Shown in pieces: positions 27,301-36,629 of a stretch of DNA of 64,000 nt. This DNA comes from Gavia stellata. Taxonomy: Eukaryota; Chordata; Aves; Gaviiformes; Gaviidae. Within the stretch, counting starts at the first letter, position 1. Every line of letters starts with the position of its first letter. A program made the translations under genes and the position numbers. Below the pieces are notes generated by a model, which saw only the letters and a list, made by a program, of their open reading frames with translations, was not told where the DNA came from and did not search any database. The stretch is taken from positions 62,718,551 through 62,782,550 of the forward strand of contig NC_082599.1 of NCBI RefSeq assembly GCF_030936135.1. Reading direction: 5' to 3'.

Positions 27301-30300
27301 CCTAGCAGCCAAAAGGGCCAACCGTGTCCTGGGGTGCATCAAGCACAGCATCGCTAGCTGGTCAAGGGAGGTGATTGTCCCACTCCACACTGCACTGGTG
27401 TGGCCCCACCTTGAGTCCTGTGTGCAGTTTTGGGCACCTCAATATAAGAAGGACATCAAACTATTAGAGTGTGTCCACAGAAGGGTGACCAAGATGGGGA
27501 GTGGTCTCAAGAGCGAGACTTATGAGGGGCAGCTGAGGTCACTTGGTTTGTATGGCTTAGAGAAGGCTGAGGGGTGCCCTCATTGCAGTCTACAACTTCC
27601 TCAAGGGGGGCAGTGGAGGGAGAGGTGCTGATCTCTCTCTGGTGACCAGCGGTAGGACACGAGGGAATGGAATGAAGCTGCGTCAGGGGAAATTCAGACT
27701 GGACATTAGGAAAAGGTTCTTCACTGAGAAAGTGGTCGGTCCCTGGAACAGGCTCCGCAGGGAAGGGGGGCACCAAGCCTGTCAGAGTTCAAGGAGCATC
27801 TGAACGACGCTCTTAGTCAGATGGTTTAATTTTAGGCAGTCCTGTAAGGAGTGGGGAGCTGGACTCAGTGATCCTTATAGGTCCTTTTCAACTGGAGACA
27901 GAAATTCTATGATACAAACAACTAAGAATCTGAATAACCAGACAGCCACTAAATGCCAACATTTATCATTGCAATGGTATTTACAGACAAAATAGTTAAT
28001 TTTACAGGTGCAGCAGTATGCTGACTAATTTCATCAACACATGCAATTACATTAAGAAAGAAAATAAGTAAATGTTAAATCCAGTAATTCTCAGAAAGCA
28101 AGGTCTGTAGATGATGCATTTGGACAGAACTCCTCTTATGCTATGCAACTCAAGCTCCCATCTGATCTTTAAGATGCATGCACAACTTCAGCTGACAGAA
28201 ACCTACGCTAACAGAAGTTGCATTCAGAAGCAGAATACATACAGTATTATAATCTACCCAAACTACAAAAAACATAATGTGACTATATTTGTAATACTCA
28301 AAAGTTGAAAAATAGAAATACAAACAACAACTGTGTCGGTCATTTATTTCATCCTTAAAGAGAATGTGATCTTTAAATTTAAATGAGCAACCTTACTGCT
28401 GGAACAGTCTAACATTTTGAGTACTTCTTTCAAAGCTTGTCCATAGGAGTGATTTCATACTTAAAACCTTCTTCACAATGGACATGCATATTTGTCTCAA
28501 GTTATCACACTTGTTATAGGCTCAGAATTGGGGAATTGCTATCCTTGTAAATATTCAAAACAACTAGACAAGGTCCTGAGCAACCTAACTTTGACACTGG
28601 CTCTGAATGGCAGATTGGATCAAAGGACTTGAGAGATAATTTTTGACCTAAATTATTTTACAGTAACTGTAGATTAACATTCGTTTTATGAACAATTCAC
28701 TAGAATTCTGCTTCTGAAGAAACTCAGCTCTCAAATTACTGAACTTATGTGACCTACTGCTTAAAATGGTATATAAAATAGCTATACCATCACAGAATGG
28801 TTGAGGTCAGAAGGGACCTGTGGAAATCATCTTGTCCAACCAACCCTGCTCAAGCAGAGCTACCTAGAGCTCACTGCCCAGGACCACGACCAAACGGCTG
28901 CTGAATATCTCCAAGGACAGAGAGGCCACAACCTCCCTGGGCAAACTGTCCCAATGCTCAGTCATCCTCCCAGTAAGAAGAGTGTTTCCTGATGTTCAGA
29001 GGGAACCTCCTGTGTTTCAGTTGGTGCCCGTTGCCTCTTGTCTTGTCACTGGGCACCATGGAAAAAAGCATGGCTCTGTCCTCTTTGCACCCTCCCTTCA
29101 GGTATTTATAGACATTGATAATACCGCCCCTGAGCCGTCTCCTCTCCAGGCTGAACAGCCCCAGCTCTCTCAGCCTTTCCTTAATGGAGAGATGCTCCAG
29201 TCCCCCAGTCATCTTCATGGCCCTTCACTGGACTCTCTCCAGTGTGTCCATGTCTCTCCTGTACTGGGGAGCCCAGAACTGGACACAGTGCTCCGGGGGT
29301 GGCCTCACCAGTGCTGAGTAGAGAGGAAGGATCACCTCCCTCAGCCTGCCTGCAATACTTTGCCTAATGCAGCCCAGGATATTAGTAGCCTCCTCTGCTG
29401 CAAGCACACATCGCTGGCTCACGTCCAACTTGGTGTCCAGTGGGACACCCAGGTCCTTTTCTGCCAAGCTGCTTTCCGGCTGGGTGGCCCCCAGCATATA
29501 CTGCTGCGTGGGGCTGTTCCTCGCCAGGTGTGGGACTTTGCACTTCTCCGTGCTGAACTTGCCAAGCTTTCTGTCAGCCCATGTCTCCAGCCCATCAAGC
29601 TCGCGCTGGATGGCCGCGTGCCCCTCTGGCCTATACCAGCCACTCCTTCCCCTTTGTGTCACTGGCAACGTCACTGAGGGTACGCTCGGCCCCATCGTGC
29701 AGATCACTAATGAAGATGTTGAACAGGACTGGACCAAGTACGTGGCCCTCCTCTCCCCCCAGGGTTCACTGCTAGTTACCAGCCTCCAACTAGACTCCGT
29801 GCTGCCCATCACCGCCCTCAGGGACCGGCCATTCAGCCGGTTTTCAATCCACTTCACCGCCTGCTCATCCAGCCCCCGCAGCAACAGCTTGAGGGGCTAC
29901 GAGGCTCGTGGGGGAGACAGTGTCAGAGGCCTTACTGAAGGCCTGGCAGACACCAGCCACTGCTCTCCCCCCATCTACCAGGTGCACCAGTTCATCACAG
30001 AAGTTTATTAAGTCGCTGAAGCCATGCTGGCTACTCCCGAGGAGTTTCTTGTCCTCTGTGTGCCTAGAAATGGGTTCCAGGATGAGCTGCTCCGTCACCT
30101 TCCCAGGGATGAAGGTGAGACTGACCAGCCTCTAGTTCCCTGGCTCCTCCTTCTTGAAGATATGAGTGACAGATAGGAGATAGGCGATATATCTATATTG
30201 ACACAGTATATTGGCAGCACATTAGGGTGGTCAGTTCCCTCTTAAGATGCAGTTAGCAATGGGGTAGCTGCTCTCTGCTGCTCTTACATAGGATAACATG

Positions 30301-33300
30301 CTAAAGATTCCTTTAAACTCAGAGGACATAGAGTACCTATACATTAAATAAGTGCAGTCTAGCAGAAGTCACAACAGCAAGTGACAACAATGATCATCTA
30401 TTTGTACAATCTTTTGGATGACAGTGGCTTGCTGCTGCTCTTGTGAGTACAGCACGTTTCATAAGCCATGTAAAGATACTAGGGTATCTCATTCGAGAAA
30501 TGCTTCAGTCCCTTGATCACCTCCAGGGCCCTTCGTTGGACTCTCTCCAGTGTGTCCATGTCTCTCTTGTACTGGGGAGCCCAGACCTGGACACAGTACT
30601 CCACGGGTGGTCTCACCAGTGCTGAGTAGAGGAGAATGATAACCTCCCTCAACCTGCTGGTAACACCAAAAATAGCTTAGAAACACCAAAGTTAAAAATT
30701 ATAGCCAGTTTACAAGGAAGGAAGGAAGGAGTCACCATTGGAATGTGTGCTGGAACACATCAGAAATAAAAGCTGACTACAAAAAACAGCAGAAGTGTCT
30801 TAGAATCCCAAGTGACTAGAGAGCAATCATTGGTGCTGGTAAGTGCAAAGTGATGCACGTGGAAAAAAATAACCACAACTACAAACTCACAACACCCAGC
30901 TGTATGTTAGCTGCTTCTCTTTTGAGAGCATAAGTACCTTTCCATACAATACTGAGAAGTCACAGTTCCCCAATACAGGTGATTTAGAGGCTAGGAGTAT
31001 AACAGGGTTAAAAAGCAATTAGATAAATTCACCGGAGAGTCCATCCAGAGCTGTAAGACATGATAACACACACATATGCTCCAGGCAAGGAAGCATTTGA
31101 GTGACTTGTTACTGGAAGAACAAACTTTGGGAATTATCAAGGCACAGCTTCACAATATTCTGTACTACAGCAGCAAAAATGGCTTCTGCATTTTTGGTGC
31201 CAAATCCCTCCTGGCCATTTCCAAACATGAGGGACAGTTTAGGGCCTGCTGAGCTGTTTCTTTAAAAACAATTATTTTAAGGACTGATTTCAAGTGCAGA
31301 TCACTTTGGCAATGTCATTTACATATTGGGCTCACGGACTTATCAGCACAACAGAAACGGACGGCAATATCAAAAAGCCAAGACTAAGAACCACTTAAAG
31401 CTGGAGAAACTACAGCTCATTCTCCAATCTCATCCTGTTCTTAAAAACCTTCACTAAACAACCACCAAAAGCCACTTCAAGACAGGATAATAATTAAACT
31501 AATACTACCTTCCAGAGTGTTTGCTACAAAATTTAAGACCATTCTTCTATCAACTTCCTGTTCTAAGAATGCCTAAGTATAAAAGTTTTAGCAAAATGGA
31601 AAGCATAACTAGATAACATACAAGACCAAGTTCTGGAAGAGGTAAGAGGGGGAAAGCAAGGTTGTGAAAAAAAGAAGCACCACTCACACAGCATCACTGT
31701 TTACTATCTCTTCTTTAATTTTAACATATTCCAGTTGACTCTCCCGATAAATCTTGAGAGAACTCTGCGGAGAAGGAAAGCACAGTTAAAATATGTCCTT
31801 ACTGAGGGCAAAAAAAAAAAAAAAAATGGCAGACACTTTACCTGTTCTAATGAAAACAGTGCAGAGCCAAAAAAGCATATTCAATGAGAAAACAAGCAAG
31901 TTGACAAGTCAGGTTATTCTTCTTTAAAGGCAAAAGTTATAATAACCAAATAAATAAATTTATATCCATCTTTTGAGTATGTGCCTCCAACACCTATCTG
32001 GATAGGAACTCAAAGCTGAAGTCAATAGAACAACTTTTATACACCACACATATAATCCTGCTTTTTCTGAAAAAGTGCCATCAGGACATTAGCTACTAAT
32101 GCATGGTGAGGGAAAAGGATTTCAAAACCAGTTCTAACACAGAAGAAAAACTAGGTACAGCGACAAGACAAATGTTAATATCCTACCTTGTACCAGCATG
32201 AAAAAACTATAAGAAAGAGGGTGGGGTATTTTTTGCAGAAATAATAGTTAATGTCTAGAAAATACATGTATTTAGGTGATTTGAACAGTCAAAAGCATTT
32301 CTTCTGTAGACTAAATCTCAGCTAAGAGATGGGAGAGAAACTAGGAATAAACTCGAGTAGCTAATAATGGAAAAGCATATGTTCAAAATGGGAACAGAAG
32401 CCAAATCCTATTCTGCACAGGCCCTCTTTGCACCTTTTAGTAGTACAAGTTAGAGAGAGTTCAGTAATCTAATAAGATCACAACAGAAAACCAAAGGAAC
32501 GCATCTCTTTCCTTCCTAAATAAGGAAAGAAAACCCAAATAATCTGATAAAAAAAGTCATAGGAACTACAAAAGCCTGAACTTTTTGCCTATCTGAAACC
32601 TGCTACCATTTAATTAATTTCACCTAAAACCAGACCTGCCTGTCCCAATGAGCTGGAAATAACAACAGGGATCATTAAAGCCTGCCTCATTAAGACGAGC
32701 TTTAAATATATACATTTCCTTCAGCAGAAAAAGTGCAAGTTATTTAAACCTTACAAGCACACCTTTTTCTCTTCCAGCTCCGCTTTCAAGGAACCCAACT
32801 CTTCCTGGCACTTTTCCAGAGGCAGGATTTTCTGTAGCATCTGCTCCACTTGGCAGCGAAGAGCAGAGATCTCCCTGAAATGGGAAGTGTAATTAAAAAA
32901 AAAAGTTGCCAAAACCCATGGGTGCTTTCAAACTCAATGTTCTGATTCTTCAGGCAAGTGTCTTGAGTATTTTGCTCTTCTCTATGGAAAAAATGCTGTG
33001 AGAGATACCCAAAGGCTTTTAACAGTGTAAGTGTTCTCATTTTTCCATCCATCATTCTAGATTCAAAGAAAATTCAAGATCCGGTTTAAAAAAATTAAAC
33101 TGAGCCTAAAGCTAGATGCAAGCAGATGGCATGTGCCACACAGGAGTAGTGCCCAGCTGCCTACACTGAAGTGCCAGGAGTAAGTGTCTCGACATAGGTA
33201 GCGCTGTGAAATAAGAGCAGAGTCCAACTGCAGGATTTTTCAGCAGGCAGGATGGAGTCCATAAAGATTATATGCTGCCTCTTCCTCTATAATCGAGTAG

Positions 33301-36300
33301 GCAAGGGCACACAGCCACAACTCTAAGACAAAATGCTTCATACACATAGGACCACCCCAAATACACTTGCATTTAACCACCACCAAAAGATGAGATCCAC
33401 ATCTCCACTTGGTCACTTTAGACTCTTACATAACACGGGCCAGGAAAGAATTTCACACAGGTATTGTAGAAGAAGGACAGATTTCTCTCCTCATCAAGGG
33501 TATCTTTGCTAACTATGGCCTAGGAAGCATGGTAAAAGAAAGGACCATATTAAAAGCTCAGCCTAGACCCAGGGCTGTTGCTGTTACAATGACAGACTCC
33601 TAAAACCGTCCAAGACACAGAGAACATAGCATCTTTAGTAAACAGGTTAAATCAAACTTACCGTTCAGCAAATTGAAGCTGTAATCTCTTGTTAAGGTAG
33701 AAATTTAAAACAGTTTATCGAACGTCCTTAAGTATATTTCAATCCAATCGCCACTTGCAAAGAAACATCCAAGAAAGGCTTCCACCCAAAAAACACAGGA
33801 CTTGCAGAACTAAGTGTTTAATTGAAACATTTCAATACTTTTGAAGTGAATAAGCAGAGCTTCTGTTACATGAAAACACTTGAGCCATTCTCAGCAACAC
33901 AGATTTCAAATAGTCCATATTAAGCCATATATTAGACCCAGACAGATCTTAAGTGGACAGTTTTAATTCCAAAGCCCTATTTTCTTTACAAAACCTATCC
34001 AGTCTGTTTTTTTACTAGAGGCATCATCTCTTAAATTAAACCTTAGATAAAAAGCCTCCAGCCCTCTTATAAGAAATATGGATATACTCATTCTGTAAGA
34101 ACACTAACAGAAAAGTAAAGGATATCAGTGCATTTCTGTTGATACTCTGTCAGCAAACGACTGCAAGGAAAAAAAAAGACATTACTCATTTTCTCACCTG
34201 ATTTTGACAATCATGTCCTAGGATACCTTTCCTTTTGCTTTATAGATAAATACAGAAAGTGTAAAATTGGTTTGCATTTTCTGATAGCAGTCTATATAAC
34301 CCTTTTGTTTCGTTAAGCCATTTAAACCTCAAAGCAGGCTGCTTTAAAATAGAAAAAAAACCAACTGGCAATTACATGAATTTGTAGCCATTAACTATTC
34401 GCAGCCTTAAAAAAAAAAACAACCACCCAAAAAGCATTATTTAAGTAAAGAACGTAATAGACATATAATCAAAAAATACACGTATAATCAGAAGATCATA
34501 TCCTAGTTCCCAAACTTAAAAGGATGTTTTTCTAGGAAAGAACACATAACTGTAAGAAAAATAGTTCAAAAGACCCTAAAAGGCTTAAATCTTTACACTA
34601 TTCTCCTAGCAGCCATAAGAGGGTAACTGTACCCAAGGTGTACAGTGAGCCACGGGACAGCACCAAGGAAAGCTATTCTCTCCTTTCCTCAAATGTTACG
34701 GTTTTTAAGAAAGGACAAGAAAAAGAAGTACCGTGGCAGTTACTCCAGTACAGAGAGGGCTGCATTGCTTTCTCTCGCAACAGTTAAGAGTAATCAAATA
34801 AGGCAAAGAAGAAAGGGGCTGAGCTGCAAATAGTTAAAGGAGAGGTAATTCCCACAAGAAACGCATGCACTGGCAGAGAGAAGAGAGACGCAAAGTTTGG
34901 AGGTAAGAAAAGGATTCTATGGACACGGAGTAAAGGAGCTTTGAAGAAAAGGGTCCCAGTTAAGACAGTGAGGGCTCTCTTAAATACTTTTTGGAAACCA
35001 GAATGCAGGACTGGAATTTAGATTTGCTAAAGCCGGATTGACGTGTATCTGGGAAAGGGGACATGAGAAATAAACTGTTACAATTAGGAGACATAGCAAG
35101 GATATTAGGCCATGGTATGGAAGTATACATGACATATCTCCATACATTATTCCATACAAACATACGTTGATGGTTATTGAGAAGTGGAAGCAATCACAGA
35201 AAAGAAAGCAAACTACGAGAAGCATTTTAGAACCTTACTGTTCTGACTGATGTTCGGCATCACTTTTCATATTCTGCTATTTAATCCCAACAGCACTTCA
35301 CACCTTAATGCTGGGACTAAATTCTGTTGAAAAGGTTCATATACACCTCTGCTTGACTTGTAGATCTCATATTATATTCTTCACAACAGATAAAATGAAA
35401 TAAATCTCCTCAAAGAGCTGCTTCTGCTAGTATTCATAATAATATATAAGCTATTATAGCTACACAAAATAGCCCTGCTTTACTACCATTACACACAGAT
35501 GGTTTAGGGCATAAATTAAAGAAGTCTTACAGTCTAGATTTAGGACCTGTTCGCAAAGAAGTTACTTTCATTTTGAGGAGGATTAAGTCTTGCGCATCAA
35601 CGAATATCTACATTCCCCAAGACGTATTCGCTGCATTGCTTTAAGAACGTAAGAGCAATAAAAACCAAAACAAAAAAATAACACTTGTGCAATTGTACTT
35701 ACTCTCCATCAATCATTTTTTGCTTCAGTGCAATTAACGCGGCTACGTATTCATTTATATTCTGTAAGGAAGAGTCTCAAGTTGGTAAAGACGTTTCACC
35801 CCAAAAAACAGTACTATAATACTGTAAATAACCCCTAAATTGATTGCTAATGTTCTACGCAATAAAATAACCTGTCTTCTTTTTTTTTCAGTTCTCTTAG
35901 TGACAAGTTACTAATTCACCAACAATACACTCGTACAAATACATCCAGAGGACGCAGGCTCCACGAGAAAGTACGCGTACTTAGGTGAGGCTTTACTACA
36001 ACAGCTCTTCAAGCTTTGCCTTTACGGTAGATGACATACTAAAACCCCCGTAACTTTTTCTCCCAAAATCAAGTCAAGCTTTGGCAGAACGTTACCAAGA
36101 AAGGGCATCTGAGCCCATGGACTTCCCAGATCCTCAACCCATACTCATTTTAAGTGTGTCCGAAGATCTCCTCCGCCCTCCGAACTCTCCGCGGGACCTT
36201 CCCCTCATTTAAAGGGGAAACAAACGCTGCCCAAAGCGTCGTACTCTCAAACGACAGCTCGCTTAAGGGCGCTGAATAACGGAGGGACACGACGACGCTC

Positions 36301-36629
36301 CTTCCACCGCGCCGCAGCAAACTCGAAAGGATACGCCCAGAAAGCCCCGAGCAGGTCCCGCCGCTCCCTTTACAGAGCCCCTTCGCCACGTTCGCTATCC
36401 CAACTCCCGCCGCACCGGCGGCGGTGACCGCGGCCCCCCGCGCTTCCCGCCCGCCAGCGGCCCGGCGCAGCCCCACGGTCGCGTCCCTCAGCAAAAACCC
36501 CGCCCCAGGCGCTCCAGCGCCACGGGGACGGCGGCCGGTCGCTACCTGCTGGAGAACACCGCAGTTGGCGCAGGCCGCGGCGGCGGCTGCAGTCCCGGCC
36601 GGCGGCGGCGGTGTCTCTCCAGGCATCAT
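6184..36629 (-). CDS. ICE1: ICE1, interactor of little elongation complex ELL subunit 1 (14 exons, C-terminus outside window)
   Basis: ICE1 (KIAA0947) is the scaffold of the little elongation complex with ELL, ICE2 and ZC3H8. It acts in nuclear and Cajal bodies to support RNA polymerase II initiation and elongation at snRNA genes. It has also been linked to nonsense-mediated decay through contact with the exon junction complex. Fourteen coding exons join in one frame (36629 down to 6184; 6,103 nt; 2,034 residues plus one base). The start MMPGET and the C-terminal block with [19 protein letters not shown] match human ICE1 as I remember it. Exons 2-10 form a lysine/glutamate-rich coiled coil (about residues 29-200), the ELL-binding side in human. 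Exon 13 encodes a long acidic, disordered middle with a proline-rich block (about 1640-1740) and a basic RSAKRLRLD segment (about 1860). All introns have GT-AG ends except intron 3, which is AT-AC. Human ICE1 is about 2,266 residues, so roughly 200 C-terminal residues are missing here. Confidence 0.93.
6655..6815 (-). mobile_element. CR1 LINE 3' fragment
   Basis: The plus strand reads CACAGAATCATAGAATGG then GGTTGGAAGGGACCTTAAAG, the reverse complement of a CR1 3' end. About 160 bp remain. It lies in ICE1 intron 13 in the same orientation as the gene. The following 6816-7084 carries no feature I recognise. Confidence 0.85.
7085..7290 (+). mobile_element. CR1 LINE 3' fragment
   Basis: It has the CR1 block GAAACACTGGAACAGGCTGC followed by the CR1 3' region and a tail of GTGATTCTGTGATTCTGTCATTCTGTGA. 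It is truncated to about 205 bp and antisense to ICE1 within intron 13. The tail type matches the first tail of the composite element at 37.4-38.3 kb. Confidence 0.9.
7330..7720. repeat. Degenerate tandem array around GCTACTGGAGGGA
   Basis: Several diverged copies of a short motif recur: GCTACCTG, GCTACTGGAGGGA, CTACTGGATA, GCTGCTGGAGGGA and GCTACTGGCTGGA, often followed by GTGTGTGCG-like or GGGTCT strings. Spacing is irregular, about 50-110 bp. It could be an old minisatellite or part of a degraded LTR. It lies in ICE1 intron 13. The rest of the intron (7721-8440) shows nothing further. Confidence 0.4.
8441..13192 (-). CDS. ICE1: ICE1 exon 13 (giant central exon)
   Basis: This 4,752-nt exon (1,584 codons, residues 395-1978) starts [16 protein letters not shown] after acceptor CATTAAAG and ends EFGIKNK before donor GTAAGTAGC. 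It is phase 0 on both sides. The protein is highly acidic and Ser/Glu-rich, with no predicted globular fold in its first two thirds. Near the 3' side come a proline-rich stretch ([11 protein letters not shown]), repeated SPL motifs such as [14 protein letters not shown], a [15 protein letters not shown] segment, the basic [10 protein letters not shown], and a conserved end ([20 protein letters not shown]). The open frame extends six codons upstream into the intron (MYFSLK); that Met is not a real start because the preceding splice acceptor joins exon 12 in frame. Confidence 0.95.
13798..14150 (-). CDS. ICE1: ICE1 exon 12
   Basis: This 353-nt exon encodes residues 277-394. Acceptor TGTGTCTTAG; donor ACACAG/GTGAGT. 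It begins with two bases completing a codon from exon 11 and ends in phase 0. It ends with a conserved block [17 protein letters not shown] that runs directly into DLLFGE of exon 13. The middle is acidic and Ser-rich. Confidence 0.92.
14151..15527. other. ICE1 intron 11, 3' part; possible old interspersed repeat at 14430-14600
   Basis: No coding potential is seen. The stretch from about 14430, containing GGTAGGACTGAAGGTCCATA and continuing to about 14600, resembles an old interspersed repeat found in amniotes, but I cannot assign the family. The rest is AT-rich. Confidence 0.3.
15528..16045 (-). mobile_element. CR1 LINE, 5'-truncated 3' end
   Basis: This is the reverse complement of a CR1 3' end. 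It starts at the tail (ACAGAATGACAGGGGTTGGA on plus) and runs into the end of the RT frame near 16045. It encodes the same [21 protein letters not shown] block as the copy at 1-627 and is nearly identical over most of its length. It lies in ICE1 intron 11, sense to the gene. Confidence 0.92.
16046..20147. other. ICE1 intron 11, 5' part; nothing recognised
   Basis: About 4.1 kb of ordinary intronic sequence. Open frames on both strands are short and show no conserved motif. No CR1 tails, LTR ends or long simple repeats were seen. Confidence 0.5.
20148..20372 (-). CDS. ICE1: ICE1 exon 11
   Basis: This 225-nt exon encodes residues 202-276 and begins [20 protein letters not shown], matching the conserved ICE1 segment after the coiled coil. 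Acceptor TTTTAACAG; donor GGAAG/GTAAGT. It continues with acidic and aromatic residues ([10 protein letters not shown]). Both flanks are phase 1. Confidence 0.92.
22083..22139 (-). CDS. ICE1: ICE1 exon 10
   Basis: This 57-nt exon encodes residues 183-201 ([19 protein letters not shown]). Acceptor TTTTTAATAG; donor AAAG/GTAAGA. Phase 1 on both sides, so skipping it would keep the frame. Confidence 0.88.
22229..22268 (-). CDS. ICE1: ICE1 exon 9
   Basis: This 40-nt exon encodes [13 protein letters not shown] plus one base, residues 170-182, at the end of the coiled coil. Acceptor TTTTAACAG; donor AAAAG/GTAAGT. Intron 9 is only 89 nt. Confidence 0.88.
22535..22617 (-). CDS. ICE1: ICE1 exon 8
   Basis: This 83-nt exon encodes coiled-coil residues 142-169, (E)[18 protein letters not shown] then LEKELKKAQ. 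The acceptor TTCTCGAAG has a short pyrimidine tract; the donor CAA/GTAAGA is strong. The spacing of Leu and charged residues fits heptads. Confidence 0.9.
23843..23872. repeat. Short CAAA/CCAA simple repeat
   Basis: A short run of AAACAAACAAACAAACC followed by AACCAACCAACCAAAA in ICE1 intron 7. It is low-complexity sequence with no other signal. Confidence 0.7.
23965..24330 (+). mobile_element. Old CR1 LINE fragment
   Basis: This diverged CR1 copy is recognised by TTAGAACGCTGGAGCACATG, the AGGCATAGGTTGAAACAAG block, AAGGAAAAGCTTTTTCACC, and the 3' GTTCCCTTCCAACTTCA. It is interrupted by an A-rich insert (24040-24065) and is antisense to ICE1 in intron 7. It is older than the other intronic copies by eye. 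Confidence 0.75.
24525..24562 (-). CDS. ICE1: ICE1 exon 7
   Basis: This 38-nt exon encodes [12 protein letters not shown], residues 130-141, in the coiled coil. Acceptor TTTTTAACAG; donor GAAG/GTAACT. It enters in phase 2 and leaves in phase 1. The short segment matches the KKLEAKVKKLQ block of human ICE1. Confidence 0.9.
24945..25265 (-). mobile_element. CR1 LINE 3' fragment
   Basis: Plus strand reads ACAGAATCACAGAATCACTA then GTTGGAAAAGACCTGTAAGA, the reverse complement of a CR1 tail. The minus strand encodes the [21 protein letters not shown] block. It is about 320 bp, in ICE1 intron 6, sense to the gene. Confidence 0.92.
26045..27915 (+). mobile_element. CR1 LINE, 1.9 kb with broken RT
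   Basis: A 5'-truncated CR1 antisense to ICE1 in intron 6. RT remnants include [13 protein letters not shown] (about 26430), [13 protein letters not shown] (about 26800), [16 protein letters not shown] and FAGDIRVG, where the catalytic FADD motif reads FAGD. The frame shifts near 26720, 27210 and 27630. The 3' end reads TCCTTTTCAACTGG and then ATTCTATGAT near 27912. Confidence 0.9.
28788..30165 (-). mobile_element. CR1 LINE, 1.4 kb with broken RT
   Basis: A CR1 copy reverse to the plus strand, starting at the tail CACAGAATGGTTGAGGTCAG. The minus strand encodes RT C-terminal pieces ([34 protein letters not shown]) in frames interrupted near 29220 and 29780. It is sense to ICE1 in intron 6, and faces the CR1 at 26.0-27.9 kb. 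Confidence 0.9.
30495..30665 (-). mobile_element. CR1 LINE internal fragment
   Basis: About 170 bp equivalent to an internal 3' region of CR1 (plus strand TGGACTCTCTCCAGTGTGTC and TGTACTGGGGAGCCCAGACC). It lacks the 3' tail, so it is a deleted remnant. It overlaps the same CR1 region as the neighbouring copy, so it is a separate insertion. A short GGAA repeat follows at about 30716-30731. Confidence 0.8.
31688..31764 (-). CDS. ICE1: ICE1 exon 6
   Basis: This 77-nt exon encodes [19 protein letters not shown] then IVNSDA, residues 104-129. Acceptor CTTCTCCGCAG; donor GT/GTGAGT. It enters in phase 0 and leaves in phase 2. The 7.1-kb intron 6 follows. Confidence 0.92.
32763..32874 (-). CDS. ICE1: ICE1 exon 5
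   Basis: This 112-nt exon encodes [20 protein letters not shown] and [17 protein letters not shown] (residues 67-103), the part of the coiled coil closest to human ICE1. Acceptor CCCATTTCAG; donor AAAAAG/GTGTGC, which is a weaker 5' splice site. Confidence 0.94.
33662..33680 (-). CDS. ICE1: ICE1 exon 4 (19-nt microexon)
   Basis: This 19-nt exon encodes LQFAE with partial codons at each end. It is required to join exon 3 (...QQKCT) to exon 5 ([10 protein letters not shown]) and gives CTELQFAERE, matching the corresponding human ICE1 stretch (CDELQFARRE). It follows an AC acceptor with a U12-type branch site and has a GTAAGT donor. Its length is not a multiple of three, so skipping would shift the frame. 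Confidence 0.9.
33681..34125 (-). other. ICE1: U12-type AT-AC intron (ICE1 intron 3)
   Basis: On the minus strand, exon 3 ends ...AAATGCACTG and the intron opens ATATCCTTT, a full match to the minor-spliceosome AT-AC 5' splice site. The intron ends with TACCTTAAC (8 of 9 to the branch consensus TTCCTTAAC) and AAGAGATTAC, so the branch A is 12 nt from the exon. Length is 445 nt. No GT donor near exon 3 gives the conserved protein. If retained, the frame meets TGA after residue 71. Confidence 0.9.
34126..34160 (-). CDS. ICE1: ICE1 exon 3
   Basis: This 35-nt exon encodes [11 protein letters not shown] (residues 49-59) with split codons at both ends. Acceptor CCTTGCAG is U2-type; the donor is the U12-type ATATCCTTT. 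The matching human stretch is NLLTEYQKKC. Confidence 0.92.
35703..35761 (-). CDS. ICE1: ICE1 exon 2
   Basis: This 59-nt exon encodes [19 protein letters not shown] plus two bases (residues 29-47), the start of the coiled coil. Acceptor TCCTTACAG; donor GGAGA/GTAAGT. The same segment in human reads NLNEYVEALITLKQKI. Confidence 0.94.

Noticed and set aside
34081..34125. A conventional GT donor for ICE1 exon 3
   Set aside because: Reading on leads to a TGA, and no GT site gives the conserved CxELQFA junction; the ATATCCTTT site does.
36150..36545. Extension of the ICE1 exon 1 frame past residue 28
   Set aside because: CAGCAG/GTAGCG is a splice donor and the next conserved residues are in exon 2; the remaining frame is intron read-through in GC-rich DNA.
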